From positions 17,962-81,961 of the forward strand of contig NZ_JACJQA010000019.1 in NCBI RefSeq assembly GCF_014696355.1: a stretch of DNA of 64,000 bases, given 5' to 3'. Each line of letters begins with the position of its first letter. Positions within the stretch are counted from its first letter, which is position 1. Made by a program: the position numbers and the translations under genes. The notes below the pieces were generated by a model, which saw only the letters and a program-made list of their open reading frames with translations, did no database searches and was not told the origin of the DNA. Shown piece by piece: positions 9,228-17,241 of this stretch. Source of the DNA: Pseudanabaena sp. FACHB-1998 (lineage in GTDB: Bacteria; Cyanobacteriota; Cyanobacteriia; Pseudanabaenales; Pseudanabaenaceae).

Positions 9228-10277
9228 ATCGCTCCTAATGTTTTAAACTAAGCGTTTTTCAAGAGTGCTTCTCCAAGACCAGAAAGCTAAGACCAAAAAG
9301 ACTTGATGAAGAGCTAAGTTAATTGCTATTAGAAACGTAAATTCACAAGCTTAACAGCTAAAATTCACTATCTCTAAGTTTTGTAAAAATAGCCTGTCAA
9401 TCCGTCGTTAGGCGTAAGGCTATTTTGTATAATACAAGGTTAACCTTTTAAACTCTTGCGTCTGGAATTACATATTATTACAAATCAACTAAAAAAGTCA
9501 AAGGGCGGCTATCACTATCCCTCTAAGGATTTAGACTTTGTTTGACTAAGTATTTACACTCATTGAGACAATGGATAATGACATGGATTTGATGGGCGAA
9601 ACCTTCATCAGGTTAGTGATAATGTAATTAAAAAGCCTTAAATCTCAATATCAGCCATAAACCACAATTTATCTTTTCAAAGCAGCTATAAAAAACCTGT
9701 CTTAATCTGCCTTAGTTAAAATCCAGACAGTAGCAAAACTTGAAGAAAATAAATGTCTCAGAATGCAAATAAAAGCAGATACAAACTTAAAGAAAGAAAA
9801 TCCTGAAATCTCAAAATGTTGATTTACTAGAATAGTCAAGCAGTATTGAGTGAAATAAGCACTAGTCTTAAAAAGTCCCAGTAACTCCTCAAAACATAAT
9901 GTTCAGATTCTAGTAATGACTGCAAGACTAGGTAAGACGACATTATAAATTTCGAGGTTCCCACTACTTATATTTTCAGAAACGCCTGAAAGTTTTTACC
10001 TAGACAGATAATCTATTAAACAAATTTCCACCATAATTATTCCCTGCAATTACTAGTATTTATCTTTAGTTTTGCTTAAGAATCTTATAAAGCCTTCTTC
10101 AAAATTTAGTAGCAAATTCTATTTGTTAGTTTGAGAAAGAACTGTCACAAATGTTGCTTTTGTATGATTTGTATATTCTGACAATCCTAAGTTCTCAGAA
10201 AAACAAAAAAATGTATTCACTCATTTGGGTGAAGTCAAAGAGAGAAATAGATAAATCACATCTCCTTGAAATTTAGC
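9228..10277. other. Long AT-rich region without recognisable genes
   Basis: About 1 kb upstream of the sigma gene has no ORF with good codon use. It contains two adjoining small palindromes, TTGTATAATACAA at 9425-9437 and AAGGTTAACCTT at 9436-9447, which look like promoter or operator sequence. A segment at 9492-9545 has AAAGTC and GACTTTG ends that could fold together. It may hold the sigma gene 5' leader or a small RNA, but I found no known RNA motif. Confidence 0.4.
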
Positions 10278-10393
10278 TATAGCAAACCAAGAGTTAGCTA
10301 GTACCAACCAAAACCCAAAAAGCGAGTTGCGGCGCGAAGCGCCGCAACTCGCTTTTTGGGTTTTATGTCCTAAGCAAAACTTACATTGCTATA
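10278..10393 (-). repeat. 116-bp MITE-like element, family A, copy 1
   Basis: The element starts TATAGCAAA, ends TTGCTATA, and carries a long central hairpin with AAAAAGCGAGTTGCGGCGC and its inverse around GAA. The whole 116 bp is the reverse-orientation equivalent of 11566-11681 and 31071-31186. Terminal inverted repeats plus constant length point to a non-autonomous mobile element. Confidence 0.8.
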
Positions 10394-10453
10394 TTTATAA
10401 ATCTATATTGATAACATTCAAGTAATTTTAATCTCGCAAACTTCAGCCAACAT

Positions 10454-10545
10454 TGAGGCTCCTTTCCCAGTATAAAAACAGACATTAAAACCCAAGGATT
10501 AGCGTTGCACGCTAATCCTTGGGTGGGAAGGGAGGAGGCATGAGC
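10454..10545. repeat. Dispersed palindromic element, family D, copy 1
   Basis: The centre is a 15-bp perfect stem (10490-10504 with 10510-10524). Outer arms GAGGCTCCTTTCCCA and TGGGAAGGGAGGAGGC form imperfect terminal repeats, and the left arm is interrupted by extra bases. The outer sequence matches the hairpins at 14341-14415 and 50567-50643. Confidence 0.55.
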
Positions 10546-10679
10546 CGTTAAATATAAAGATTCTTATAGACAAGGAACTTATTTACCCAAGTCTGCGACC
10601 TAAAATCATAATAGGTCTAGAGTAGAGCTGATAGTATTCTCTGCTGAGACTAGTAAATATAACTTGGATCATTACAACA

Positions 10680-11516
10680 ATGACTTCAACTAGGATTTCC
10701 GCTCAAAAAGCGATCGCCGTAGGTGCAATTTGTCTAAGTACAGTTTGTTTAGCGCCTATAGCAAGCATGTTTAGCTTTGTATCGTCAGCTTCGGCTCAAT
10801 ATGGGTTGGGGTTACCCAAATCCGCAGGAACGGGAGGCGCAACAAGGACTACCGATAATTTGCCACAAATTACAATGCTAGTTCCTGAAGATGGGGCAAA
10901 AACTTTGTCCGCTAGACCAACCTTATATTGGTACATTGCTCCCACACCTTCTCCCTCTACAAGTAACACTTCGTCCAAAGTCGAAGAAAGCAAAAGCACC
11001 TTTAAAATCAAGTTCTTTTTACGGGACAGCAATATTCAAGCAGCAAAACCGATTTATGTAGTTGAAGGTGAGGCAGAACAAATTGGTGGTCTGTATAAGT
11101 TTACACTGCCTGAGACAGCCCCTGAGTTAGTTACAGGCAAAGCCCAACGTATGCAAATTCGCTGGAACATACTTAGTAATGGCTTGCAGATCGATCTTAA
11201 TGCCATTGTCCGTCGTGATAATGACCCAGTGATATTAAAGGCGATCGCTGGGACAAAGAATGAGTTAGAAAAAGCACGGATTTATGCAAAAAATGCATAC
11301 TGGTATGATGCAATCGATGCTTATACAAGTTGGTTATCTCTTAATCCAAAAGACGAAATTGCTCGCAAGGAGCGAAGCGATTTACTAACAGAAGGATTTA
11401 AAAATCACTCCGCCTTTAGCAAAGAGCAGCAAGGTAATATTGTCAAACTATTGTCTAAGCTTGATCAAAGTAAAAGTGCTACCTCTATTGCCCTACAGCC
11501 TAAAATTCGCCCCTAA
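10680..11516 (+). CDS. DUF928-type secreted protein
   Basis: The 278-residue protein has an N-terminal signal peptide (hydrophobic residues about 12-36, probable cleavage after SSASA). A beta-rich domain follows with LVPEDGAKTLSARPTLYWYI, then a helical C-terminus with LEKARIYAKNAYWYDAIDAYT. This combination fits the cyanobacterial DUF928 family, for which no function is known. It is probably periplasmic. It is transcribed alone: a gene-free region precedes it and a terminator follows directly. In related genomes such genes often sit near CHASE2 or kinase genes, but nothing of that kind is adjacent here. Confidence 0.68.
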   Translation: MTSTRISAQKAIAVGAICLSTVCLAPIASMFSFVSSASAQYGLGLPKSAGTGGATRTTDNLPQITMLVPEDGAKTLSARPTLYWYIAPTPSPSTSNTSSKVEESKSTFKIKFFLRDSNIQAAKPIYVVEGEAEQIGGLYKFTLPETAPELVTGKAQRMQIRWNILSNGLQIDLNAIVRRDNDPVILKAIAGTKNELEKARIYAKNAYWYDAIDAYTSWLSLNPKDEIARKERSDLLTEGFKNHSAFSKEQQGNIVKLLSKLDQSKSATSIALQPKIRP

Positions 11517-11553
11517 AAAACAGGGAGATACTAAACTCTCTTCCCTGTTTTTT
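11515..11553 (+). terminator. Terminator after the DUF928 gene
   Basis: The AAAAAACAGGGA arm at 11515-11526 pairs with TCCCTGTTTTTT at 11542-11553 and ends in a T-run. Confidence 0.85.
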
Positions 11554-11565
11554 AGACTTGTTTTT

Positions 11566-11681
11566 TATAGCAATGTAAGTTTTGCTTAGGACATAAAACC
11601 CAAAAAGCGAGTTGCGGGGCTTCGCGCCGCAACTCGCTTTTTGGGTTTTGGTTTGTACTAGCTAACTCTTACTTTGCTATA
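11566..11681 (+). repeat. 116-bp MITE-like element, family A, copy 2
   Basis: The element begins TATAGCAATG and ends CTTTGCTATA, which are 10-bp terminal inverted repeats with one mismatch. Its central hairpin matches copies 1 and 3 except for one changed base in the apex. It sits between a terminator and another long hairpin. Confidence 0.82.
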
Positions 11682-11720
11682 GAAATTGAGTCACCACTCA
11701 ATTAGATTAATAGAAACTCC

Positions 11721-11773
11721 CGCAAAGAAGCTGATTTACTTGCCAACTTAGCAAGTAAATCAGCTTCTTTGCG
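11721..11773 (+). terminator. Hairpin with perfect 23-bp stem and T-tracts
   Basis: The arms at 11721-11743 and 11751-11773 are exact inverse complements around a 7-base loop, followed directly by TTTTTTG and TTTTTT. It has terminator form but lies about 200 bp past the gene end, after the family A insertion. It may terminate an unseen transcript. Confidence 0.7.
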
Positions 11774-11805
11774 TTTTTTGTTTTTTAATTCTGCCTACCT
11801 ACTTA

Positions 11806-11888
11806 AAAAAACAAAACTAAAAGCTGTGGCGCACGCTGCGCGTGCGCCACAGCTTTTAGTTTTGTTTTTAATTGCGCTCAGATACTTA
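11806..11888. repeat. Dispersed palindromic element, family B, copy 1
   Basis: A perfect 25-bp stem (11812-11836 with 11840-11864, loop TGC) has the apex GTGGCGCACGC. The right flank TTTTTAATTGCGCTCAGATACTTA resembles the end of the copies at 42064 and 45629. The region 11517-11964 holds only this, the family A element and the two hairpins, plus the promoter of the next gene. Confidence 0.7.
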
Positions 11889-11964
11889 TACAACAGAGCA
11901 AAATGATATGATGACCCAAAAGTCTCGCTATTTTTAAGGTTGTTGAGATCGTTAAGGCAAAGCT

Positions 11965-12285
11965 ATGGCAGATAATTCAAGTAATTTTTGGGGAGGCTTT
12001 CTCTTTGGGGCTGCAATTGGCGGCGTAGTTGGCGCTTTAGTAGCGATTAAACTCAGTGAACCTGAAGATGAGACGATTGATCGCCAATCCGATGGCGATC
12101 CCCTTCTAGATAAGCCTCATAACTCTAGTGATTTTGCCCGTCGGAATCTCGAAAAGAAAATCGCCCAACTTAATGCAGCGATCGACTCAGTCAGCCAAGA
12201 ACTATCTCTTGCCGAAGGCAAAAATGGTCGCAAGCAAACATCTGTAGAAGCATTGCGCGATTTAAATGCCGACGATAATAAGTAA
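11965..12285 (+). CDS. Small membrane protein, YtxH-like
   Basis: The 106-residue protein has one Gly/Ala-rich transmembrane helix near the N-terminus (GGFLFGAAIGGVVGALVAIKLS). An acidic linker follows, then a predicted coiled coil (LEKKIAQLNAAIDSVSQEL). This resembles YtxH or gas-vesicle-associated small membrane proteins, but those families are loosely defined. No function can be given. The downstream yggT gene follows after 160 bp, so an operon is possible but unproven. Confidence 0.65.
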   Translation: MADNSSNFWGGFLFGAAIGGVVGALVAIKLSEPEDETIDRQSDGDPLLDKPHNSSDFARRNLEKKIAQLNAAIDSVSQELSLAEGKNGRKQTSVEALRDLNADDNK

Positions 12286-12445
12286 TTAGATTCTGGCAGA
12301 TGTGGCGCGGGTGTCGTCTTTGTCAAATCTGCTAGATGCATAACTCGAAGATCTTTCCGTCTATTTGATTAGACCGATTTCTACGGCATTCAGTAGAATT
12401 ATGGTATCTAATTCCTCAAATTGTTCTATAACCTAACAAAACCCT

Positions 12446-12721
12446 ATGGCAGTTATTCTTGGTACGGTAAGTTCATTTATCTCAATTTATTTGGGATTAC
12501 TATTCATCCGAGTCCTTTTAACTTGGTTCCCCAATATTGATTGGTACAATCAGCCTTTTGCAGCCCTTAGTCAAATTACCGATCCCTATCTCAATCTATT
12601 TCGCTCAATTATCCCCCCACTGGGCGGCATGGATTTCTCGCCAATGTTAGCTTTTCTGGCTCTAAGTTTTTTACAACGCGCCCTTGCTCCATTGGCAGCA
12701 AGCGCAAGTATGGGCTTTTAA
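12446..12721 (+). CDS. YggT family membrane protein (Ycf19-like)
   Basis: The 91-residue protein has two hydrophobic helices and the conserved YggT features FIRVLLTWFPNIDW, ITDPYLNLFRSIIPPLGG and DFSPMLAFLAL. YggT/Ycf19 proteins of cyanobacteria and plastids are linked to thylakoid or nucleoid organisation and cytochrome assembly. The exact role here is not shown. The last four codons ATGGGCTTTTAA are repeated exactly once directly after the stop, a 12-bp tandem duplication. The fabI gene follows on the same strand after 64 bp, with no terminator between. Confidence 0.88.
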   Translation: MAVILGTVSSFISIYLGLLFIRVLLTWFPNIDWYNQPFAALSQITDPYLNLFRSIIPPLGGMDFSPMLAFLALSFLQRALAPLAASASMGF

Positions 12722-12785
12722 ATGGGCTTTTAAGGTAAGCTTGACTTAAAGCTTATTTAGACTAGGTTCACGTTAGGAAATATAC

Positions 12786-13571
12786 ATGACGGGTTTGTTA
12801 GATTTGAGCGGGAAAACTGCTCTTGTGACAGGAATTGCCAATAATCGCTCGATCGCTTGGGGTATCGCCCAAAAGTTACACCAAGCTGGTGCAAAGCTAG
12901 GTGTAACTTATTTGCCAGACGATCGCGATCGCAATAAAGGTAAGGTTGCTGAGTTAACTGAGCCTCTGACTCCAGATTTTTTGTTGCCTTGTAATGTTCA
13001 AGATGATGCACAGGTTGATTCCCTTTTCGCTTCTGTAGCAGAAAAATGGGAAAAGATTGATATTTTGGTGCATTGTCTTGCCTTTGCTAACAAAGAAGAC
13101 TTGTCTGGCAACTTTACAGATATTTCCCGCGCAGGTTTTCAGTTAGCGCTTGATGTGAGTGCTTACTCATTAATTCATTTATGTCGTGCCGCAAAGCCCT
13201 TGATGAAAGATGGTGGCAGTGTGATCACCCTGACTTACATTGGGGGGGTCAAGGTTATTCCTAATTATAATGTGATGGGAATTGCCAAAGCAGCTCTGGA
13301 AATGAATGTGCGTTATTTAGCTTCAGATATGGGTCCGAATAATATTCGCGTCAATGGGATCTCCTCTGGCACAATTCGTACGCTTGCTTCTTCGGCGATC
13401 GGTGATATTCACAAAATGTTACATCATTACGAAGAGAGTTCTCCTCTACGTCGCCTCGTTACGACGGAAGATGTGGGAAATGTAGCAACCTTCTTGGGTA
13501 GCGATTTGTCTAGCGCTATAACTGGGCAAATTATCTATGTAGATTCTGGCTATGAAGTTATGGGTGTTTAA
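12786..13571 (+). CDS. fabI: Enoyl-[acyl-carrier-protein] reductase (NADH)
   Basis: The 261-residue protein is a short-chain dehydrogenase of the FabI type. The nucleotide-binding start reads LVTGIANNRSIAWGIA, and the catalytic spacing is Tyr151, Tyr161 and Lys168, the FabI arrangement. MGIAKAALEMNVRYLA and a C-terminal GQIIYVDSGYEVMG also fit. It performs the last reduction of each fatty-acid elongation cycle in the cytoplasm. The length is normal. It is probably transcribed with yggT upstream, and a Crp-family regulator gene follows after 75 bp on the same strand. Confidence 0.95.
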   Translation: MTGLLDLSGKTALVTGIANNRSIAWGIAQKLHQAGAKLGVTYLPDDRDRNKGKVAELTEPLTPDFLLPCNVQDDAQVDSLFASVAEKWEKIDILVHCLAFANKEDLSGNFTDISRAGFQLALDVSAYSLIHLCRAAKPLMKDGGSVITLTYIGGVKVIPNYNVMGIAKAALEMNVRYLASDMGPNNIRVNGISSGTIRTLASSAIGDIHKMLHHYEESSPLRRLVTTEDVGNVATFLGSDLSSAITGQIIYVDSGYEVMGV

Positions 13572-13646
13572 ATCACCATAACTTTAGTAGTTAACAATAG
13601 CGATCGCTAACCTCTTACTTACAAGATCAGTCTTTTAAAAATTCCC

Positions 13647-14330
13647 ATGCAAACGGATATTTTCAAAGAGCTTTTTCCTCTGTTTGATGCTGCGAGTGTC
13701 GAAACTTTGGAATGGCTGCTCGCCGAAGCTGTAGAACGAGACTATCCTGCGGGACGAGCCGTACTCATGGAGGATGCTTGGGGCAATGCCGTATATTTCA
13801 TCCTCTCGGGTTGGCTGAAAGTAAGATTTCTGCGAAGTCAGGATGCTACCACTCTGGCAGTACTTGGCAATGGTGACTTTTTCGGTGAAATGGCAATTCT
13901 TGATGAGTCACCCCGTTCTACAGATGTGGTAGCTTTTACGTCAGTGCGGGTGCTAAGCATTCCCGCCCAAAAGTTTATTCAATTTTTATTCAAAGATCCT
14001 CAATTGCATCATCGAATGCTCCAGTTAATGGTGCGTCGCTTACGCAAAACTAATCAACGGATTCAACTTAGGCAACAAGTGCCTGCGGTAAGAATTGCGA
14101 ATATTTTGATGGGTTTAGCAGATACTTATGGGGTGAAAACGGAGGCAGGTATTGATATTTACTGTCTGCCAATTCAAGATATTGCCGATCTATCAGAGGT
14201 AAATCCTGAAGACACTAGCAAGGTTTTGGAAAAATTAAAGGAAAAGGGTTGGATTGCGATCGATCCTAAGCGCCAAGTCATGAGCATTACTAATGACAAA
14301 CAAATGGCTCAGTTAGCAACTTTTCGCTAA
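13647..14330 (+). CDS. Crp/Fnr-family transcription regulator with cAMP-type binding motif
   Basis: The 227-residue protein has an N-terminal cyclic-nucleotide-binding domain with the phosphate-binding-cassette-like GEMAILDESPRSTDVVA, followed by a long dimer helix and a C-terminal winged helix. The Arg in PRS and the GE pair are the residues that contact cyclic nucleotide in CRP. It is not NtcA, because the recognition region (EVNPEDTSKVLEKLKEKGWI) differs. It may correspond to the cyanobacterial Crp-like proteins that act with cAMP, but ligand binding is inferred. A 36-bp perfect palindrome and then a terminator follow the gene. Confidence 0.85.
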   Translation: MQTDIFKELFPLFDAASVETLEWLLAEAVERDYPAGRAVLMEDAWGNAVYFILSGWLKVRFLRSQDATTLAVLGNGDFFGEMAILDESPRSTDVVAFTSVRVLSIPAQKFIQFLFKDPQLHHRMLQLMVRRLRKTNQRIQLRQQVPAVRIANILMGLADTYGVKTEAGIDIYCLPIQDIADLSEVNPEDTSKVLEKLKEKGWIAIDPKRQVMSITNDKQMAQLATFR

Positions 14331-14340
14331 ATAAAATTGT

Positions 14341-14415
14341 TACTCCCTTCCCACCCAAGAATCAGCTATGCGGCGCGAAGCGCCGCATAGCTGATTCTTG
14401 GGTGGGAAGGGAGTA
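14341..14415 (+). repeat. 36-bp perfect palindrome, family D, copy 2
   Basis: The arms at 14341-14376 and 14380-14415 are exact inverse complements around a GAA loop. The outer part (CTCCCTTCCCACCC) matches other family D copies, and the apex GCGGCGC-GAA-GCGCCGC is shared with families A and C. It lies 10 bp after the Crp-family gene. Confidence 0.8.
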
Positions 14416-14418
14416 GAT

Positions 14419-14453
14419 AAAAAATAGGATGGTTATTAACCATCCTATTTTTT
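14419..14453 (+). terminator. Terminator after the Crp-family gene
   Basis: A 17-bp perfect stem (14419-14435 with 14437-14453) with a T-run follows directly after the family D palindrome. From here to the tRNA at 14728 I see only AT-rich spacer. Confidence 0.85.
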
Positions 14454-14727
14454 TACTTATGACGATGCCCCAAGCGATATTTTCGTACAGGTGATCGCTT
14501 TTTTAAAAAGCTCGCTTAAATGATTAAGCTGTTTTCTTAAAGTCTATATTTGTCAAGGCTTTTTTGACTTTTAAGGCATTGATAAAGTTCTTGTCGAGAA
14601 AATATTTGACTAAAGTGTTGACAAATTCTTGGTTGATATAGATAATAAGGATCGCTTAAATAAAGGAAAGTAAAACGCAATCCCAAAGCGATTCCGAAAG
14701 GAAAGACAACAAAAACCAGCAAAATCT

Positions 14728-14801
14728 GGGTCTGTAGTTCAATTGGTTAGAGCACCGCCCTGTCACGGCGGAAGTTGCGGGTTCGAGCCCCGTCAGACCC
14801 G
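14728..14801 (+). tRNA. tRNA-Asp (anticodon GTC)
   Basis: A full cloverleaf can be drawn: acceptor GGGTCTG/CAGACCC, D-loop TTCAATTGGTTAGA, anticodon stem CCGCC/GGCGG with loop CTGTCAC giving anticodon GTC, and T-loop GTTCGAG. The discriminator base is G, as expected for Asp. The CCA end is not encoded. Confidence 0.97.
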
Positions 14802-14810
14802 TTAAAAATA

Positions 14811-14839
14811 AAAAAGAGCTTGCAAGGCAAGCTCTTTTT
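14811..14839 (+). terminator. Terminator after tRNA-Asp
   Basis: A 13-bp stem AAAAAGAGCTTGC with its inverse around AAG, followed by T residues, lies 10 bp past the tRNA. Confidence 0.85.
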
Positions 14840-14845
14840 TTATGT

Positions 14846-14882
14846 AAACAAAAAGGCGGCGCAACGCGCCGCCTTTTTGTTT
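14846..14882 (-). terminator. Terminator of the transketolase-like gene
   Basis: A 17-bp perfect stem (14846-14862 with 14866-14882) with apex GGCGGCGC-AAC-GCGCCGCC abuts the leftward gene. T-runs occur on both strands, so it may also act for the tRNA side. Confidence 0.82.
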
Positions 14883-14884
14883 TT

Positions 14885-17107
14885 TTAGCTTAGCAGTTGC
14901 TTAGCCCGATCGCTAATGGCTTGAGCATTCATGCCATTGAAATCAAACAACTGACTAGCCGAAGCGGTAGTTTCACCACGCTTCCATGAGAAAACATCGC
15001 GCTTGCTGTTGCTGCGGAGCATCACAGGCTCAAGCATTGCCGAAGCACCACCAACAACACCGATGAGCGCATCACCACCAAACATTGCCTCAAAATCAGC
15101 ATCACTGAGGAAATTGCCATCTGGCTCAGAGCAGGTGTCCCAAGCGACATCAGTTGACCGATAGAGGCGGCGAGGGCTAACAATCGAGACGATCTTAGAA
15201 CCAATACCTTGCTCGGAAAGCTTTTGGGCGGCTTCGTACACTGGTAGTAGCATCATGTCGCCAATGACCGCAAACACAACTTTCTTGCTACCTGCAATTT
15301 CTTGCAAAGCGATCGCGCCAGTTTCCAGAGCTTGACGATTCTGCTCGAAGGTCGTGCGAATCGGTAGAGGTGATTTACTAGCCGTAATCACTACGCCCTT
15401 ATTAACGGCTTGCAAAGCCCAGTCATAGCAAATTTGAATGCTATTGGAGTCAAGGGGAAATAGGGGAAATATATTGCCATTACGCATCATTGACGCAAAG
15501 TAGCCCTCAATTTCTGGGCGTTGGTGTGTCCAGCCATTACGACCTTGCTCCAAGGCTCCTGCGGTGAATAAACACACAGTGGCAGGGGTAGGGCGGCGCA
15601 ACTCAGCCATCGCTTGAGTCACAGTCTGCCAAATGGGAAGCCCATTAATCGCAAAGGACTCATAGGAACACCAAAGAGTACGACTACCCATCAGTGCTAA
15701 GCCCACGGCAAGCCCTGCACAGGCATCTTCGCTGAGGGGTTCATAGACCTGCCCTCCGGGAGCTTGGTTGTAGAGATCATCAACCGTAGGATGATTGATT
15801 TTGAGGACTTGGTTAATATTGGCAATTCCCGATGCTTCATTACCATCGGCATTCGTGACGAGGTAGCGCTTATCGGTTTGTCCGACATATCCGACCAATC
15901 GCCCCATGGAGGTAGTGGCAATTTTTGATTCACCGATCGCATATTCTTCTAGGGGCAAAGTACCTAAATCAGTTAGGGGCAATACTGACTCAGTAACTGC
16001 GGTCTTAGAAGAGGAACCGCCGCCAGCCCATTGCAAATTGGTGCGAACGGTTTCCCATGCTTCAGGATTGAGCGCGCGCGATTTTAAACCTGCTACAACG
16101 TCAGGATTGTCGAGGGTGTGATGGGCATAAAGGTTATGGGATTTTGCGCCACGGGCATGAACGCCTGCCCCCTTGAGTTGTTTGATGATAAATACGGTGA
16201 GCTTACCGCCAAAGGCAAGTTTTGTGGCTTTATCTACACCAACTAAGACGGCTTCGGTAAAGGCTAGACGTTGCTTGAAGGAAAAGGCAGTGCTATCTAC
16301 ATAGGCTCCCGTTTGATTTTGATCATCAAAGTCTTTGGCATCTACCAAAATTACTTCATCAAATCCATTGCCTTTCCAGAAAGCAATCATTTCCGCATTA
16401 GTTTTGGTGGAAACCATGCTGTGATGCTCTTGGCTATAGCCATTCCATACCAAGATCGGCACAAAATTGGTAACTTCAGGATAGGCAGTATGGAAATGGG
16501 CGATCGAGCTAATGGGATAGGGTTCGCCAAGACCACCATCGCCAAAAGTTACAGGGAAAAGCTTGTCCCGATGGAGGAGCGCCGCCGCCATCGCAAAATG
16601 TTGTCCTTGTCCGAGGGGCCCCGCAGGAGCGAGAATTCCGGGAATATATCCAGATAGGTGACCTAGTAAGCCATGCTTTTCGCGAAATCTTTCCCGCATT
16701 TGAGCAACGGTATTGATGCCCATATCCTCTAGGGAGCGATCGAGGAACATGGCGCTATAGTAACCGGGGGCGTGGTGTCCTACTTCCGTAGGCATATTTT
16801 TATGACCAAGCATATAGAATGCAGCCACGGCTTCAGCACTGCTCGCAAATCCCCCGGGGTGTCCCGATGCTTTGCTGGCAGTAACTTGTAAGGTGAGATA
16901 ACGCAGCGCATCAGCAGCAAGTAGGGTTTGAAATACGGCAGCGCGATCGCTGGGATCGGTAACACCAGACTTTTCTGGGCTAAGCACAGGTTTGCGTCCT
17001 AGCTCGTCGAACCCCTCCAACGGTTCGCCAAAGTACTGAATGCCTTCGCGAAAGTCATCTTTGAAGACGGGAGTGGCTACGTTTGTGGTGTCAGGGGTTG
17101 CGACCAT
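14885..17107 (-). CDS. Transketolase-like thiamine-diphosphate enzyme
   Basis: The 740-residue protein has the ThDP fold in transketolase order. SGHPGG lies at 81-86, a ThDP/Mg motif GDG at 189-191 is followed by Asn222, and then come the pyrimidine-binding and C-terminal domains. The middle contains HARGAKSHN and YEPLSEDACAGLAVGLALMG. It differs from classical transketolase, which has a GDGCMQEG motif, and it lacks the phosphoketolase signature I know. It therefore belongs to a divergent branch found in cyanobacteria and annotated as transketolase. A sugar-phosphate transfer in the cytoplasm is likely, but the substrate is open. It is monocistronic, with a terminator directly behind it. Confidence 0.82.
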   Translation of the reverse strand: MVATPDTTNVATPVFKDDFREGIQYFGEPLEGFDELGRKPVLSPEKSGVTDPSDRAAVFQTLLAADALRYLTLQVTASKASGHPGGFASSAEAVAAFYMLGHKNMPTEVGHHAPGYYSAMFLDRSLEDMGINTVAQMRERFREKHGLLGHLSGYIPGILAPAGPLGQGQHFAMAAALLHRDKLFPVTFGDGGLGEPYPISSIAHFHTAYPEVTNFVPILVWNGYSQEHHSMVSTKTNAEMIAFWKGNGFDEVILVDAKDFDDQNQTGAYVDSTAFSFKQRLAFTEAVLVGVDKATKLAFGGKLTVFIIKQLKGAGVHARGAKSHNLYAHHTLDNPDVVAGLKSRALNPEAWETVRTNLQWAGGGSSSKTAVTESVLPLTDLGTLPLEEYAIGESKIATTSMGRLVGYVGQTDKRYLVTNADGNEASGIANINQVLKINHPTVDDLYNQAPGGQVYEPLSEDACAGLAVGLALMGSRTLWCSYESFAINGLPIWQTVTQAMAELRRPTPATVCLFTAGALEQGRNGWTHQRPEIEGYFASMMRNGNIFPLFPLDSNSIQICYDWALQAVNKGVVITASKSPLPIRTTFEQNRQALETGAIALQEIAGSKKVVFAVIGDMMLLPVYEAAQKLSEQGIGSKIVSIVSPRRLYRSTDVAWDTCSEPDGNFLSDADFEAMFGGDALIGVVGGASAMLEPVMLRSNSKRDVFSWKRGETTASASQLFDFNGMNAQAISDRAKQLLS

Positions 17108-17241
17108 AGATTTGTTGACCTTTGAGTTGTCCAGAATAGAGATTTAACTATGAAACAATTAGAGATTAAGAAATGTTGAAATTTTCTCTAATAGCCATTT
17201 TAGTATGTAGAAGGACTCTCGAGCTTGTCAAAGATATCTTA

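Noticed and set aside
9492..9545. Known small RNA (Yfr-type or 6S) before the sigma gene
   Set aside because: No recognised core motif; the possible fold is too weak to call.
14728..14801. Attachment site of an integrated element at tRNA-Asp
   Set aside because: No integrase gene or repeated tRNA 3' end is present nearby.
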